From Pocillopora verrucosa (lineage: Eukaryota; Cnidaria; Anthozoa; Scleractinia; Pocilloporidae): 64,000 bases of DNA. The DNA lies in contig NC_089325.1 in NCBI RefSeq assembly GCF_036669915.1, positions 15,301,368 to 15,365,367 on the forward strand, written 5' to 3'. The first letter of the stretch is position 1, and each line of letters begins with the position of its first letter. The notes below the pieces were generated by a model that was not told the DNA's origin, searched no databases, and worked only from the letters and a program-made list of their open reading frames with translations. Of the stretch, positions 21,401 to 34,100 are shown piece after piece. The position numbers were made by a program, and so were the translations under genes.

Positions 21401-23913
21401 TTTTTGTTTTTGTATTTCAAAATTTAATTTCTCTAGATGAAAAGCTTGTTTGCAGACACTGGTTTACTTTTAAATATGCTGATATTAAGCTTTTAAATGA
21501 TTATTTGTTCACTTGTAGAGAGTTTGTCATTTGGGATTCGGTTAAAACTGCACTTTGTCATTAGTGTAAGGATTAGTTTTCCATTTGCATTGAAAATTGA
21601 TATCTTGAACTAAGCTTGTGTCCACAGGGATAGAAGTTTTTTTTTATTGTTTTGTATAAGTTTTACCTTAGATAAAAGTTGGCTTTTATTTTGTATGGAT
21701 GATTGATATCTTTAACTCAGCTTGCACCCACAGGAGTAGAGTTTTGTTCATGTGTCAATAACATTTCACCATGGGTGCTCATCAGTATCTTCCTGTCACA
21801 AAACACCTGTTATTGCAGTTTTGTATCTTAATTGTGTCACAGTAGGATGTTTCTCTTTCCCATAATTATTTCAAACTGTGGATTCTGTTTTAGGGTGCAT
21901 GCTTTTTTAATGTGACACTGTAATCTTTCCATTAAATATCTCAATACTAGTAGTGCTATCCTTTTCATACAGTAATTGGTAACATTTACCACCTGTAGTA
22001 CCTCTTATACTGCCTAAAATTACTAAAAAGATTTGAAAATTTAACAGGTAAGAGGATTTCTCTACTGGTTTCTAGATTCTTCTTGCACTTGAAAGAAGGG
22101 AGAGCAGTGTTCTTGTCTGTGTATTCCCAGCAGGGAACTTTTTTGCTGTGGCACTGAAATTTTACCCTTTTTGTCTCAAACAGTTCGTGTGTCATTTATC
22201 AATGGTAAAGTTAGCCTAGATATCTCAAACTCTGGGTGTCTGTGGGTGTGGACTTAACTCAGTGTATTGTTGTTATTTTACACCTATAGCTAACTTACCC
22301 CTTTTATTTTTTCTGGTACCAAGTACTGTCTTGGTTGCAGAACTCTCGCAATTATTATTTAAATGATATCAATATTTGTGCATAAATCAAATGTAAGGTA
22401 TGTAAAGGGACTTTTAGTGTCTGATCAGTGATTTTAAGATTTTCACTGAGAAATATAGTAGCAGTAATATATAAAAAAAGTAACAAGAGAATAACTTCCA
22501 TGTTTTAATAAAAGCAGTTTGATCAAGCCATCAAAATTTTGGCAGGGAATTCTGAAGAGCAGCTTGAGAATTTTCCATTCTCTTCTGATAAACACCTGGA
22601 GCTTAATTATGGTCCAGCTGCTTTGTAACTTCACCTTCTAGCAACCAGAGTTTAGTTTTTTTTTAACAATAATTATTCTGGAGCAGTCTTTGTTTCGACA
22701 TAAATTGAGATCCTAAAACATTTTTAATGAGCTTCTTAAAATTGCCATAGACAAAAAATGCTTCACTGTTAGATAGTATTATGTTATTTTGTGAAAATTA
22801 CAAAGGTATGTATTGAAGCTGAAGGCAGGCTGTGTTTTCAATATTGGTGTAATTTTCTCTAGATTCTTAATTGCAGCCATTAATTTTAATTTCTTCCTTC
22901 AAAATCAGCAGATGGTACTCATCATGTGGTCTTTGATGACTTAAAGTTAGCTTGTTATCGAATTATTTCTTTTCATGTTTTCACATACTGTATTGTACCA
23001 AAATAACCCAAAAAAAACATTGTTTGAATGGAAAAGGATGAAAAAAAATATATGGTTTAATTTTTTTGAGATGGGGAAACCAATTAATCCTAAATGAATG
23101 CAAATAAAACGTCTTAGTTCTTCTGTGTATCCAGACTTTACTCCAGTCCTAGGAAAAAGCTAGGAAATCTATTTGGGCAGAAATTATATATTATTATACC
23201 CTGCAGAAAGAACAGTTATAGGAAAGCTAAAACTGTGGCCTGGCACATCTCCATGAATTTCAAGCTGAGTAACATGAACACCATTTTAGCTGGAAAATGG
23301 TCCGTCTGCATGCAAAACTCTTTGAGGCTTGGGGATTTCTCTGAATATACTTCAATTAAAGTGAAATTTTGTGCTAAAAATTACGTATGATTGATAGGGC
23401 AGTTCCTAAGTTTGAAGGTAGCTTTTACATTAGGAATGTAATGGCTACTGGTGATAACAATCAACAGCTTCACCTGTAACATTGAAAGAGCTGAGCCATG
23501 ACAGCTATTATGGGTTACAGCCTTTATTAACAGCCCTGATTGAGTAGGCTGGCTTAAGTTTTGTTTCCATGTTTGCCTCACCAATGAGCTTGATCTTCTT
23601 TACATTGAGTTCTGATATATTTTTTGCATTTCAAAATAAAAAGTTTTCTCATCTTTTTCAGTATTTAACATGATTTGGTACAAAAAAAGAGTGCTAGATA
23701 TGTGCTTTAATCTGCTAAAACAAGCCACATAATTTGATAAAGAAAGAGAGTATGAGATGAAACACTAAATTAAAATTTTTATGAAGTAAATGCTAGAAAT
23801 GTGCCTGTTGTCAGCGTGAAGCCAATGATTCCTTTAAAATTTAGCAAACTTGAGGCATTGTAGGATAGTTACAATTTAGCAAGAAAATATAGAAAGTCCC
23901 ATGGCTGATATAT

Positions 23914-24124
23914 TAACCATTTAACTCTCAAGATCTCATTAGTAATTCTCCTTATTGTCTGCCATACAATTCATATAATGTTAGTTTGGAGAATTTGGAA
24001 TTGGATCAACCAATAATCCCCTAATTGATATTTTTCTTTAAACTCATTACTTGTTTGCTTGATATTATACTGATAGTGTAAGGAGAAATTCTGTCTTGGT
24101 CACTAGTGAGACTGAAAGGGTTAA
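23914..24124. mobile_element. TTAA MITE, family A
   Basis: Its ends are TTAACCATTTAACTCTC and GACTGAAAGGGTTAA. Its internal words match the copies at 41446, 42129 and 43343 in the same orientation. Confidence 0.6.
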
Positions 24125-24251
24125 ATAATTTGTGTACCAAGATACGCTTGTATTATTAACTTCTTTCTGTGCTTCACTAGTCCAATGAAAGAAGAGGTGT
24201 GTTTTCAAACATGGGCTTTTAAATGCACGAGTCAGACACGTTTGGCTGGAG

Positions 24252-24472
24252 GAATAGTCCATCTAACAGTTGTGTGCTTGGTTGCCAAGCCTTTTCACAG
24301 GAGTGAGACTAAATGTGACCTTGTTATGATACAAACCTTGCTCCTTTTCAAATGTAAATTACTTTGTTATCATGCTAACTAGATATTGATCTCTATCACA
24401 ACATGGTCAACTTCAGCCTGACTCCAAATCAAAGGCTTGGCAACTAAGTACAAAGCTGTAAATGGCCTATTC
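24252..24472. mobile_element. Inverted-repeat element, family C
   Basis: Left arm words AATAGTCCAT...AGTTGTGTGCTTGGTTGCC pair with right arm GGCAACTAAGTACAAAGCTG...GGCCTATT. Internal arms (GTGAGACTAAATGTGACC / GGTCAACTTCAGCCTGACTC) are also inverted. Other copies are at 29028, 30571 and 31456. There is no ORF. Confidence 0.6.
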
Positions 24473-24654
24473 ACCTTCAATTTAAATGGTAAGAACCAAT
24501 CCCTTGCCCCCCTCCTCCCAGGAAGGTGAAGCCTCCAGCATCATAATCAAAGGCCATTGGGTAGCAAAACTCACTCTCTGCCAGCAAATCAACCTGAGAG
24601 CTCTGAGAACAGTTGTGAGAAATTGGTCAACACTAAGAAATATATATGGATTAT

Positions 24655-24863
24655 AACCCTTAACTTTCATGAGTGACCAAGACAGGATTTCTCCTTACTA
24701 TATCTATACAATATCATGCAGACAAGTAATAAGAATAAAGAAAAATATCAATTATGTGATTACTAATTAAGCAAATACCAAATTCTCCAAACTAACATAA
24801 TGAGAATCATTTGGTAGACAGTAGGGAGAATTACCATTGAGATCTTGGGAGTTAAAGGGTTAA
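24655..24863. mobile_element. TTAA MITE, family A
   Basis: It runs from AACCCTTAACTTTCATG to GGGAGTTAAAGGGTTAA, in the same orientation as the copy at 6872. It lies 180 bp right of a family C element. Confidence 0.6.
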
Positions 24864-25123
24864 ACTATTTCCCTCACAGGCAATCAATGAAAAAGCAGTA
24901 GATTATGTCTCAGTCACTTCCATTCAAAAACATAAAAGTAGGTTTTGATTAAAAAAAATATATATATCCCTGTAATCTTTGCAACTTTTATCACAGCCTA
25001 AGGAGGAACTTTTTAAGGGAACATCTTTTCAGGTGCACAGGATGTCTCTTGAACAGAGGTTCCACTATAAGATGGTTCCTGTCACAAGTGAATGTTCATG
25101 ATAAAATGTTATTTCCTCAACAG

Positions 25124-28100
25124 GATTCAAGATTTAACCAGGAAATTGACAAAAAAACTGGTTACCACACCAGAAGTATTCTTTGTATGCCAATCAGAGA
25201 TCACTACCATGGAGAGGTATGTCATTTAAGAAGAGGAATCCTATTGGCAGATAAAGGGAGGCATCCCCATATTTTTTTAATCAAAAACAAGGCATGCAGG
25301 ATCATGGTGTTCTTTTCAAAGTAATTTAAGTAGCAGTGCCCCTTTAACTCACAGAATGGTGCACTGGTGAGAAAAACTGCCTGCCACTACCTGTGTGTTG
25401 TTTTTGAGTTCCCCAAATATCATATAAAGGTTGAGTTTGGTGTTAATAATGGTGTAATGGTATTTGGTGTTAATAATTATTATTGTTAATTATTGGTTCC
25501 ATCTATTTGCACTGAGGATGCTTCACTTGATTCTGAAGTCTTCCTTCCTTCACCAAACCAACTCTCAATTTTCCAATTCTGCCCAGAAATGGTGATGGCA
25601 AAAAGCCACTTTTTTTAATCCCTATGGCTTTATTTGATTTTGGCAATGAATTCTGTTTGTTTACCTATATTTTCTTTACCCTCGTAGATTATTGGCGTTG
25701 CTCAAGTTATAAATAAAAGAGGATTTTTAGATCACACTTTTACCAGAGAAGATGAAAAGGTAAAAATATGTAGTGCGTTTTTTATTACTCTTCTTGGGTG
25801 AAGTCTGGTAGGAGACAAACTTATTTCCTAATGCTCAGCATGTGATAAATATTGGTTGAATGGTGATGGTGCATTTATTTCTTAACTTTTTGGTGTGTCT
25901 TGCACACTGCTAGAATTAGCGATGATGAACACTATCCTTACTGCAAAAGAAAAAGACAGATGGTAAAATTTTAAGCTTGGCTGTTGAATAAAGAAGATAT
26001 TCAATTCAGTTTACATGAGTTTACTGGTAAAATTTCGCCAATCCTGAACCCAACCCTTACCTCTCTCACAGCTTATATCATGGGGAAAGTATATTATATA
26101 CGTAAGGAATTAACAAGTTTTGCATGATTTAAAGTAAGGTCATCATCAATGACCTCTTTGTTTTGCAGATATTTAGCAAATACTTGGTCTTCTGTGGAAT
26201 TGGAATTACAAATGCAGAACTCTATGAGAGAGCACAACTTGAAATTAGAAGAAACCAGGTGTGTTATGATTAACCCACTACTACATACCTATCTTGCACA
26301 GAGCTCTTAAGTCTCGATCATTGAGCGTTAGACTTTAAATTCAATCTTAATTTCTCATGCAGGAAATATTATTTCTCATGCATGTAAGATTTCTGCTTTA
26401 AAATATTCATTTTGAGGTAACAAACTACTGCTGCTACTTGTAATTTTAATTTATCCTTCTAATTAACATTACTCCATGCTCCCTTTGTGCTTGCTTCTAA
26501 CTCTTTCCAATGTTAGAACTTTTTGCTTAGGATAAATGAATGCACTCCTTAGATGCATCATTTTTTCACAATTTTTCAGAGGAGCATGCCCCCATTCTCC
26601 ACCTCCCCACCGCCCCCCCCCCCCCCTCTCGACAGTGTTGCCCACAGCATCACTTTTAAGGCTGTGCATCGACAACTTCACTTTTTTCCAGCAAATCAAC
26701 TTGAGAGCTCTGCATAGCTATCTTGCACATCTGATTCAAAGACGTAAAATTTGTTTTAATTTCCAGGTTTTACTGGATTTAGCTAGAACAATTTTTGAAG
26801 AACAGAGCACACTTCACAACATTGTACAGAAAATTATGATGATCACACAGACTCTACTTCAATGTGAAAGATGTTCAGTTCTCTTAGTTGATCCTTCTTC
26901 AAAGGTATGAGTTAAAGTTATTCGTTTGAAACGCTAATACTTATAATTTTGATGCTGTGTACTGAAGGGAAAAAAGGGTCTAATAAATTTTGCTTGGTGA
27001 TTGGTAAGTACAGTGTCTTGTGAGTAAGTTAATCCAATTTGTGTTGTTTACTGGTGGTAATAGCAATAGAATTGTTTGGTTACACCCCTATCTCCCCCCT
27101 ACCTCTTCCTCCCTCAATTTTTTCAATTGTTTTCCTTTACTGCTACATCTCAGTCCTTCCCCCCCCCCCCTCCCCCCTCAATCTCAATCTCACAAAAGTC
27201 ACGGAAATGAAGCATAACCCAAAACTGAAATCATAAAAAAAAAATTGAAGAACATCCCTAACCAATATATTCAAAAGAAGATCCAAGTGAGTTGAAATAT
27301 ATGTTGTAGGTAGTAAGAATGAACATTTGCTTAGAGAATTGTTAGTATAGTATTACTATGAAAAGCAATTTTTAACAAAAATTGAGTTTAATTTTTTTTT
27401 CTCTATTTATTGTAGACACTTTTTTCTCAAGCTTTTGATTTAGAGGCCCGGGACTATTTAAATGAAGATGATCAGACCGTGGTGAAACACAGATCATGGT
27501 AAATGTAACTTTCATAGAATTATTAATCCATTGAATCCTGGGTGTTTCATGTGCCCAGTCTGCATACAACAAAATTTTTGAGCTTCAGGAAGACTAAACT
27601 CCATATGCAGTAAATATTTTCTGATTGTCTGCTTCCAGACACAAGCTCCAAGTGATAAACAAAACTCAAACAATGAATTATTTGTTAAGAAATAAAATGT
27701 AATGGTGTAATTTGATTGTTCGAGTGAGTATGTATAAACTGATTGGTCAGTTTTGTTGTGATGTTATTGGCTGTAAACCACACTATTGACTGGGACTCTG
27801 CACAATGCCAGACCTACAGCACCAATTACTTTCAACAACTGACTCTGGAAAACTGGTTTACTAACTTAGACAGACTCCCCTCAACAGGTGTTAACTACCA
27901 CCTACACCATATAGACAACTTATTCATGACATTAAGTTAAAACATTACAAATGAACCAAACACAACAACTGACGTATGCCACTTGAGTCTTGCAGTTATG
28001 AACACTATTTAAATAGTAGTGAAAATAAAGCCTGAAATTTTTGGTAGTACTTATTATAATATTATAAATAGTGTTCATAACTGTGAGGATTGCTTCTATA

Positions 28101-31100
28101 TTTGTTTCTTCAACCGCACTTTGCATATATGATTTTCATGTATTTACAGTCATTTATTTGCCCCTTCAAGGGTTTATTTGGAACCAACATAATGACCAGC
28201 TCCCAGTTTGCTTGTTAGCTCAGGTTGTAAAGCACTGCACCAGTATTACAGAGGTCAAATCCCATACAGGCCTGACTTTTTTTCAGGCCTTAATTTCACT
28301 ACTGCTTAAGTAGAGTTCAGAACTGCAAGAATTGCTTCCATATTCATTTCTTCAAGTGCAGTTCACATGTATGATTTTCATATATTTACAGAGAATTTGA
28401 TATTAGATCAACTAATAATCCCCTAATTGATATTTTTCTTTATTCTCATCACTTATCTGGTTGATATTGTATTGATATTGTGAGGAGAAATTCTGTCATG
28501 GTCACAAATGGGAGTTAAAGGGTTAAGGACTGTAGCCCTCAACAGTCTAGTTCTTTTAGTCATAGTTGTTTTATATTCTTCTTTTCAGTAGCAAGACAGA
28601 AGTCCGATTTCCTATCAATATAGGAATTACAGGTCATGTTGCAACAACTGGCGAGGTTTGAGATGCCTTTTTTTGTATGGGAGACTTTGGTTTATGTAGA
28701 TGTACTAAAAAGTTATTATCTGTGATTTTTCCTTTATTTTTTCAGACATTAAATATTCCCGATGCGTATCAAGATGAGAGATTTGATCCAGCTGTATGTA
28801 TTCAATATTTTATGTTAAATGACATCTCTTGGCAACCATATGTGACATGATCAGTTTAAAATGCAAGCTTTACTCTACTGCACAGCCCACTTATGTTTTC
28901 TTCCTGTTCTGTTACACAGGTTGACCAAGCTTCAGGATTTGTCACCCAAACAATTCTATGTATGCCTATTAAGAACAGCAGTGAAGAAATTATAGGTGAG
29001 GAAGTGAATATTAATGTCTGTCTCAATAATAGGCCATTTTACAGTTGTGTACTTAGTTGCCAAGACTTTGATTTGGAGTGAGGCTGAAGGTGTCACCATG
29101 TCATGATGGAGACCAATATTTAGTCAGCATGATAACAAAGTCATATACATTTGGAAAGCAGCAAGGTTTGTATCATAACAAGGTCAACCTTAGCCTCACT
29201 TCTGTTCAAAGGCTTGGCAGACAAGCAGTCAAGCGTAAAACAGAGTATTGACAATTTGGGTATGAATCAATGGAACAGAATGACTGTGCATGCAAAATGA
29301 TTGGATACCACCTCTTGAGGCTTGTTAAGTGGTCTGCAACATGACTGTCAGCAGCTTAAAACAACTGTTTAAGTGATATGTCTCCAATTTCATGGTCTGC
29401 TTTTGATCATAACACTTTAAGAGATGTAAATCCCAAACTGATGTCAGTAGTCTCATTCAGTCATCTAAAAATTTTACAATAATTGTGCCTTGCATTTAAT
29501 AATGAAGATCCCAGCCAACTGGGTTGGTCTAGTTTGGTCTGGTCGTTAATACTCTTTTCATAATTGGTTCTGTGGTATTTGTTTAACCTTTTACAACCTA
29601 AATTCATCATGCATATTCTCTGCACTGTTCTCTATACATTTCCTAAGGTGCTGAAGAGGAGAATTTGTTTAACAATCAAGAGCTTCTTTAGTTGGCAATC
29701 ATTTCTGTTATTCTCATGACCTTGATATGTGATTCTGGGGTGATACTGTAAGGAGGAATTTCATATTAGTCATTCTTAGGGGTTAAAGGGTTAACAAACA
29801 AGGATTTTTATGAGCCAGACCCACTCTTCTATCCTTTGCTAATAACTGTCATTTTCTCTAAGAATAAAGTTCCTAAAAGTTCGTTTTCCTCTTCTCTTTT
29901 TTCAGGTGTTGTCCAACTCTTGAACAAACTTGATGGCACAGCTTTCAACAAGAATGATGAAAATCTCTTTGAGGTATATCTTCTGACAAAGTGTGTACTA
30001 ATTTATGGTAGATATGATTTGAAACTTGTTTAGATGGGCAAGTGAATTATTTGATCTCAACCTATTTGCTGCTGCTAACATGGCCCAGTTTGTAGTGGCA
30101 GTCATGTAATATCTGGAAGGCAAAGGTTTGAACTCTCTCAAAGCCAGAATTTATTCAGACTTTTCTTTATTCAATTTCCTCTTTTGCAGTACATCTGTGA
30201 GGATCAGTTTGATTTTTGTTGACCTCCTTATACAGAGATGCAAAATTATAGAGCTCTATCAATACCCACCTGTACTTATAAATGCCAAAATATTCCTTCA
30301 TATCCAGTAATGATATTTCTTATTTTCCATTGGTTTTACAGGCTTTTGCAATCTTTTGTGGCATGGCAATCCAGAATACTGTTATGTATGAAAATGTCAA
30401 CAAAGCTATGGCAAAACAGAAAGTTGCACTGGAGGTAAGAATTGTTTATTAACAAGCTCAGGGTTTCAGTAACAGTTGGGTGGCAGGTAGATCCATCTGT
30501 CTGTGGCATTTCTCAAAAGTCATTGTACTCTTAACATATACATGTTGACATCCAAAAATGTCAAAGTACCAGGTCATTTTACAGTTGTCTGCTCAGTTGC
30601 CAAGCTTTTGATTTGGAGTGAGGCTGAAGGTGACCTTGTTGTGAGAGAGACCAGTATCTAGTTAGCATGATACCAAAAGTAATTTGCATTTAAAAAGAGG
30701 CAAGGTTTTTATCATAACAAGGTCACCCTTAGCCTCACTCCCATTCAAAAGCTTGACAACCAAACACGCAACTGTAAAATGGACTATTGGGGAAAACCTG
30801 GAAAATAAAGGATGATGCTGCTGCAAGATTCTAGAACTTCAAAATTTCCTGGGAAAGCTTGGACATTCTTAGCAGTGAAATACCTACCAGCCCCTCACAT
30901 CTACTTGCCTGCTATTTTTGACTGTCCATTTGTACCACATCTCGACCCTTAGACCCCTAAGAGTGACTAACATCTAATAATTATTTGTCCTTTCAATATC
31001 ACCCCTGGATCACTCATATAGGTAACACGAATAAAGGAAGTGATCACCAACTGAAGAAGCTCTTGATTGTGAAACAAATTCTCCTTGTCAGTACCTTAGG

Positions 31101-34100
31101 AAATGCTTAACAACAGTATGGAGAATATGAATACTGATGTTTAAGTGTAAAGGATTAATGAAATCACTGCAAGTTTAATGGATGTCTTGAATGTTTGAAT
31201 TAGTGGCCAGCTTTTGATGAACACCATGATCAAAATAAGTACCTTCCTCTTGTCTTGCTCCACTATCTGGGGTTAAGTCACTAATTTTTTGTTTTTGTGT
31301 TGTGTTCAAGGTTCTTTCCTACCATGCCACTGCCCCTTTGGAGGAAGCTAACAAATTAAAGGTACACAACTTTTACATTTGATTAATAATTCAGGTTCCA
31401 TGGAAAACCTGGAGAGTCTAAGAATTTTTCAATATCACTTGAAAGCTTTGAATGGGTTATTTACAATTGTGTACTTTGTTGCCTAGCCTTTGATTTGGAG
31501 TGAGGCTGAAGGTGACCATGTTGTGATAGGGACCACTGTCTAGCCAGTATAGCTAGCATGATAGAAAAGTGATTTACATTTCAAAAGCAGCAAGGTCCAT
31601 GTCAACCCTCTAACTCCCATTAGTGACCAAGACTGAATTTCTCCTTCCTTTTTTGAAACAACATTAAGTAGGCAAGTGATGAGAACAAAGAAAAGTATCA
31701 ATTATCAGTTGATCCAATACCAAATTCTCCAAAATAACATCATAAGAATTATACGGCAGACAGTAAGGAGAATTGCTAATGAGATCTTCAGAGTGAAAGG
31801 CTTAATTAGCCTCACTCTTTTTCAGAGGCTTGACAACCAAGTATACAACTGTAAAATGGACTATTTATGGTTTATGGTTTACAGTTTCCATTGCATGAAG
31901 TGTCTATAGCAAAGTAACAACATCCCCCCCCCCCCCACACAGCATTTCATCAGTGAGACTTCCCTGATGATTTGTCAGTATCCATTTGGCTATAATTTCT
32001 TGTGTAGAAGAGCAGGAATAAGAGCTAAACTTTGTTGGGTTTTATCTCAATTTGATTCAAAACTAACGAAAAAAAAAAAACCCCTTTGCAAATTAAACTT
32101 TACACTAAGCCCTAGTTAGGCTAACCCATTCACTGTCATGGGCAATTACCATTAGGCCATCACATCTGCCACTTCAGAGTGGGATAAGCTCCGGCAAAAT
32201 TAGTTCTCTGGCTGGTAAGCTAACTGTATTTATTTTACCTTAATTTTTTATCCTTCTCCTCGGCAGTCTGTTCCTTTACCATCAATCAAAACTCTTAATC
32301 TGTTGGAGTTCACTTTTGATGATGAGTTGGTCAGTGATCAAGATACTCTTCTAGGCACTCTTGCTATGGTGATGGACCTAAAGTTACATGAGCATTTTAA
32401 TGTGGAGTACCAGGTAAAACAGTGTACTGCTCTTCCTTTTTTATTTGTTTTTACTTAATTTAGCTTACAGAATTGTTTGAATACTTAATATATATTTTTG
32501 GATTTTATTTTATTACGGAGTAAATTTCAATTGAGTGTGAAACGTCATCCAGAATCAACCCTTTTACCTCTAAGAATGACTAAACACACATTAAGGTCAG
32601 GAGAATAAGGAAATGATCAAAAACTTAACACTCTCTTGATTGTTTAAAAAATCGTTCTTGTCAGCACCTTGGAAAATGTATAGGGAACAGTTTGGAGAAT
32701 ATACATACTGATGTTAGGGTGGTAAACGGTTAAATTCATTTATTTTGTTTTACTTCACTCTGTTGTTGGCCTAGAAAAGTTGTGCTACCCTTTCAACCAA
32801 ACAAACAAAAATAAAACAATTTTGTATTTTCCCATAATGCACAGGGTATTTTTGTTTTCTCATTGACTTTTCATTGGTTCCTTGTGTTGGCTGTTTGTCC
32901 TTCACACTCTTAACATAAACATATATATTCTCCACACTGTGTTCTCTTAACATTTCCCTTGGTACTGGTGGGGAGAATTTGTTTGGCAATAAGGAGCTTC
33001 TTAAATTGGTGATCGTTTCCTTTGTTCTCACAACATTTTCATTTGACTCTTAGGTGAAACTGTAAGGAGAACCTAGAAGCCAGTTAGCCTTGTGGGGTTA
33101 AAGGATTATGATTACTTTAAATTTAGTCTTTGCTGTACAATCCTCATATGAAATGTGCTGCATCATTAGTAACCAACTTTAATGTTTTTGTTCATCAGGT
33201 TCTCTGTCGCTGGATCCTAACAGTGAAGAAAAACTACCGGCCTGTGATGTACCACAATTGGAGGCATGCATTTAATGTAGCTCAGACAATGTTCACCATT
33301 CTCAAGGTAGTTATCCATTTTTTTGTTCTGGCAACCATTTTGTGATTCCAGATCAAGTCATGGCAACCTCAAAAAAGGAATGAGCTCGGAGCCCTGATAA
33401 ACATAACATGTTTTCATAAAAGGAAATACCTGTTATATATGGCATTAGTGTTAGTTTTTTTCCACAATGTGATACTTTGGATTATAGGTGGACGAATTTG
33501 GGAAGTTGTTTACTCCAGAAGAGAAATTTGCTCTTCTAGTTGCCTGTCTTTCACATGATCTTGATCACAGGGGAACCAACAATTCATTTCAAATAAAGTA
33601 AGTGGACAGAACACTCATTTTGAGTGTGTTAAGTTCTTCTTATGTAATGTTTTGCACCCTAACATCAGTATGCATATTCTCCTTATTGTTCTCTATACAT
33701 TTCCAATAGTACATTTCCAATAGTACCCACGAGGAGAGTTTGTTTTTTACAGCCAAGGGCATCTTAAGTTGGTGATCATTTTCTTTGTTCTCATGACGTT
33801 AATGTTTGATGTCTGAATGATACTGTATGGAGAAATTAGATGCTAGTCACTCTTAGGAGTTGAAGGGTTAAGGTTAAGTCTTAGGTCTCATTCCATTTTC
33901 TTTAACAAAATTCTCCTCTTTCACAGTGGTTGTTTGAGTGTTAAACTCAGTCGACTACTGTCACATGAATAAAGGGGGTAAGTTTCTAAAGAAACTGTTG
34001 TGCTGCATCGGTGTTAGAGTATAACAGGGTAATTTAGTATCATCAACTGGGTTGATAACCTGAACTGGCCATTGTAAAGATTTTAAAAGCTGACTTTTTG

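Larger units (their letters stand above)
18423..25123. other. Long interval without a supported gene
   Basis: From about 20 kb the sequence becomes T-rich on the + strand and almost free of CG, as in the PDE introns that follow. That suggests it is transcribed, perhaps as a large PDE intron or a long 3' UTR. I looked for the first half of GAF-A of the downstream PDE (LELVKDIS-, ADRxSLFL- and GHVA-like words) and did not find it. A possible mini-exon at 24997-25032 (PKEELFKGTSFQ, flanked by CACAG and GTGCAC) is too short to support. Confidence 0.45.
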
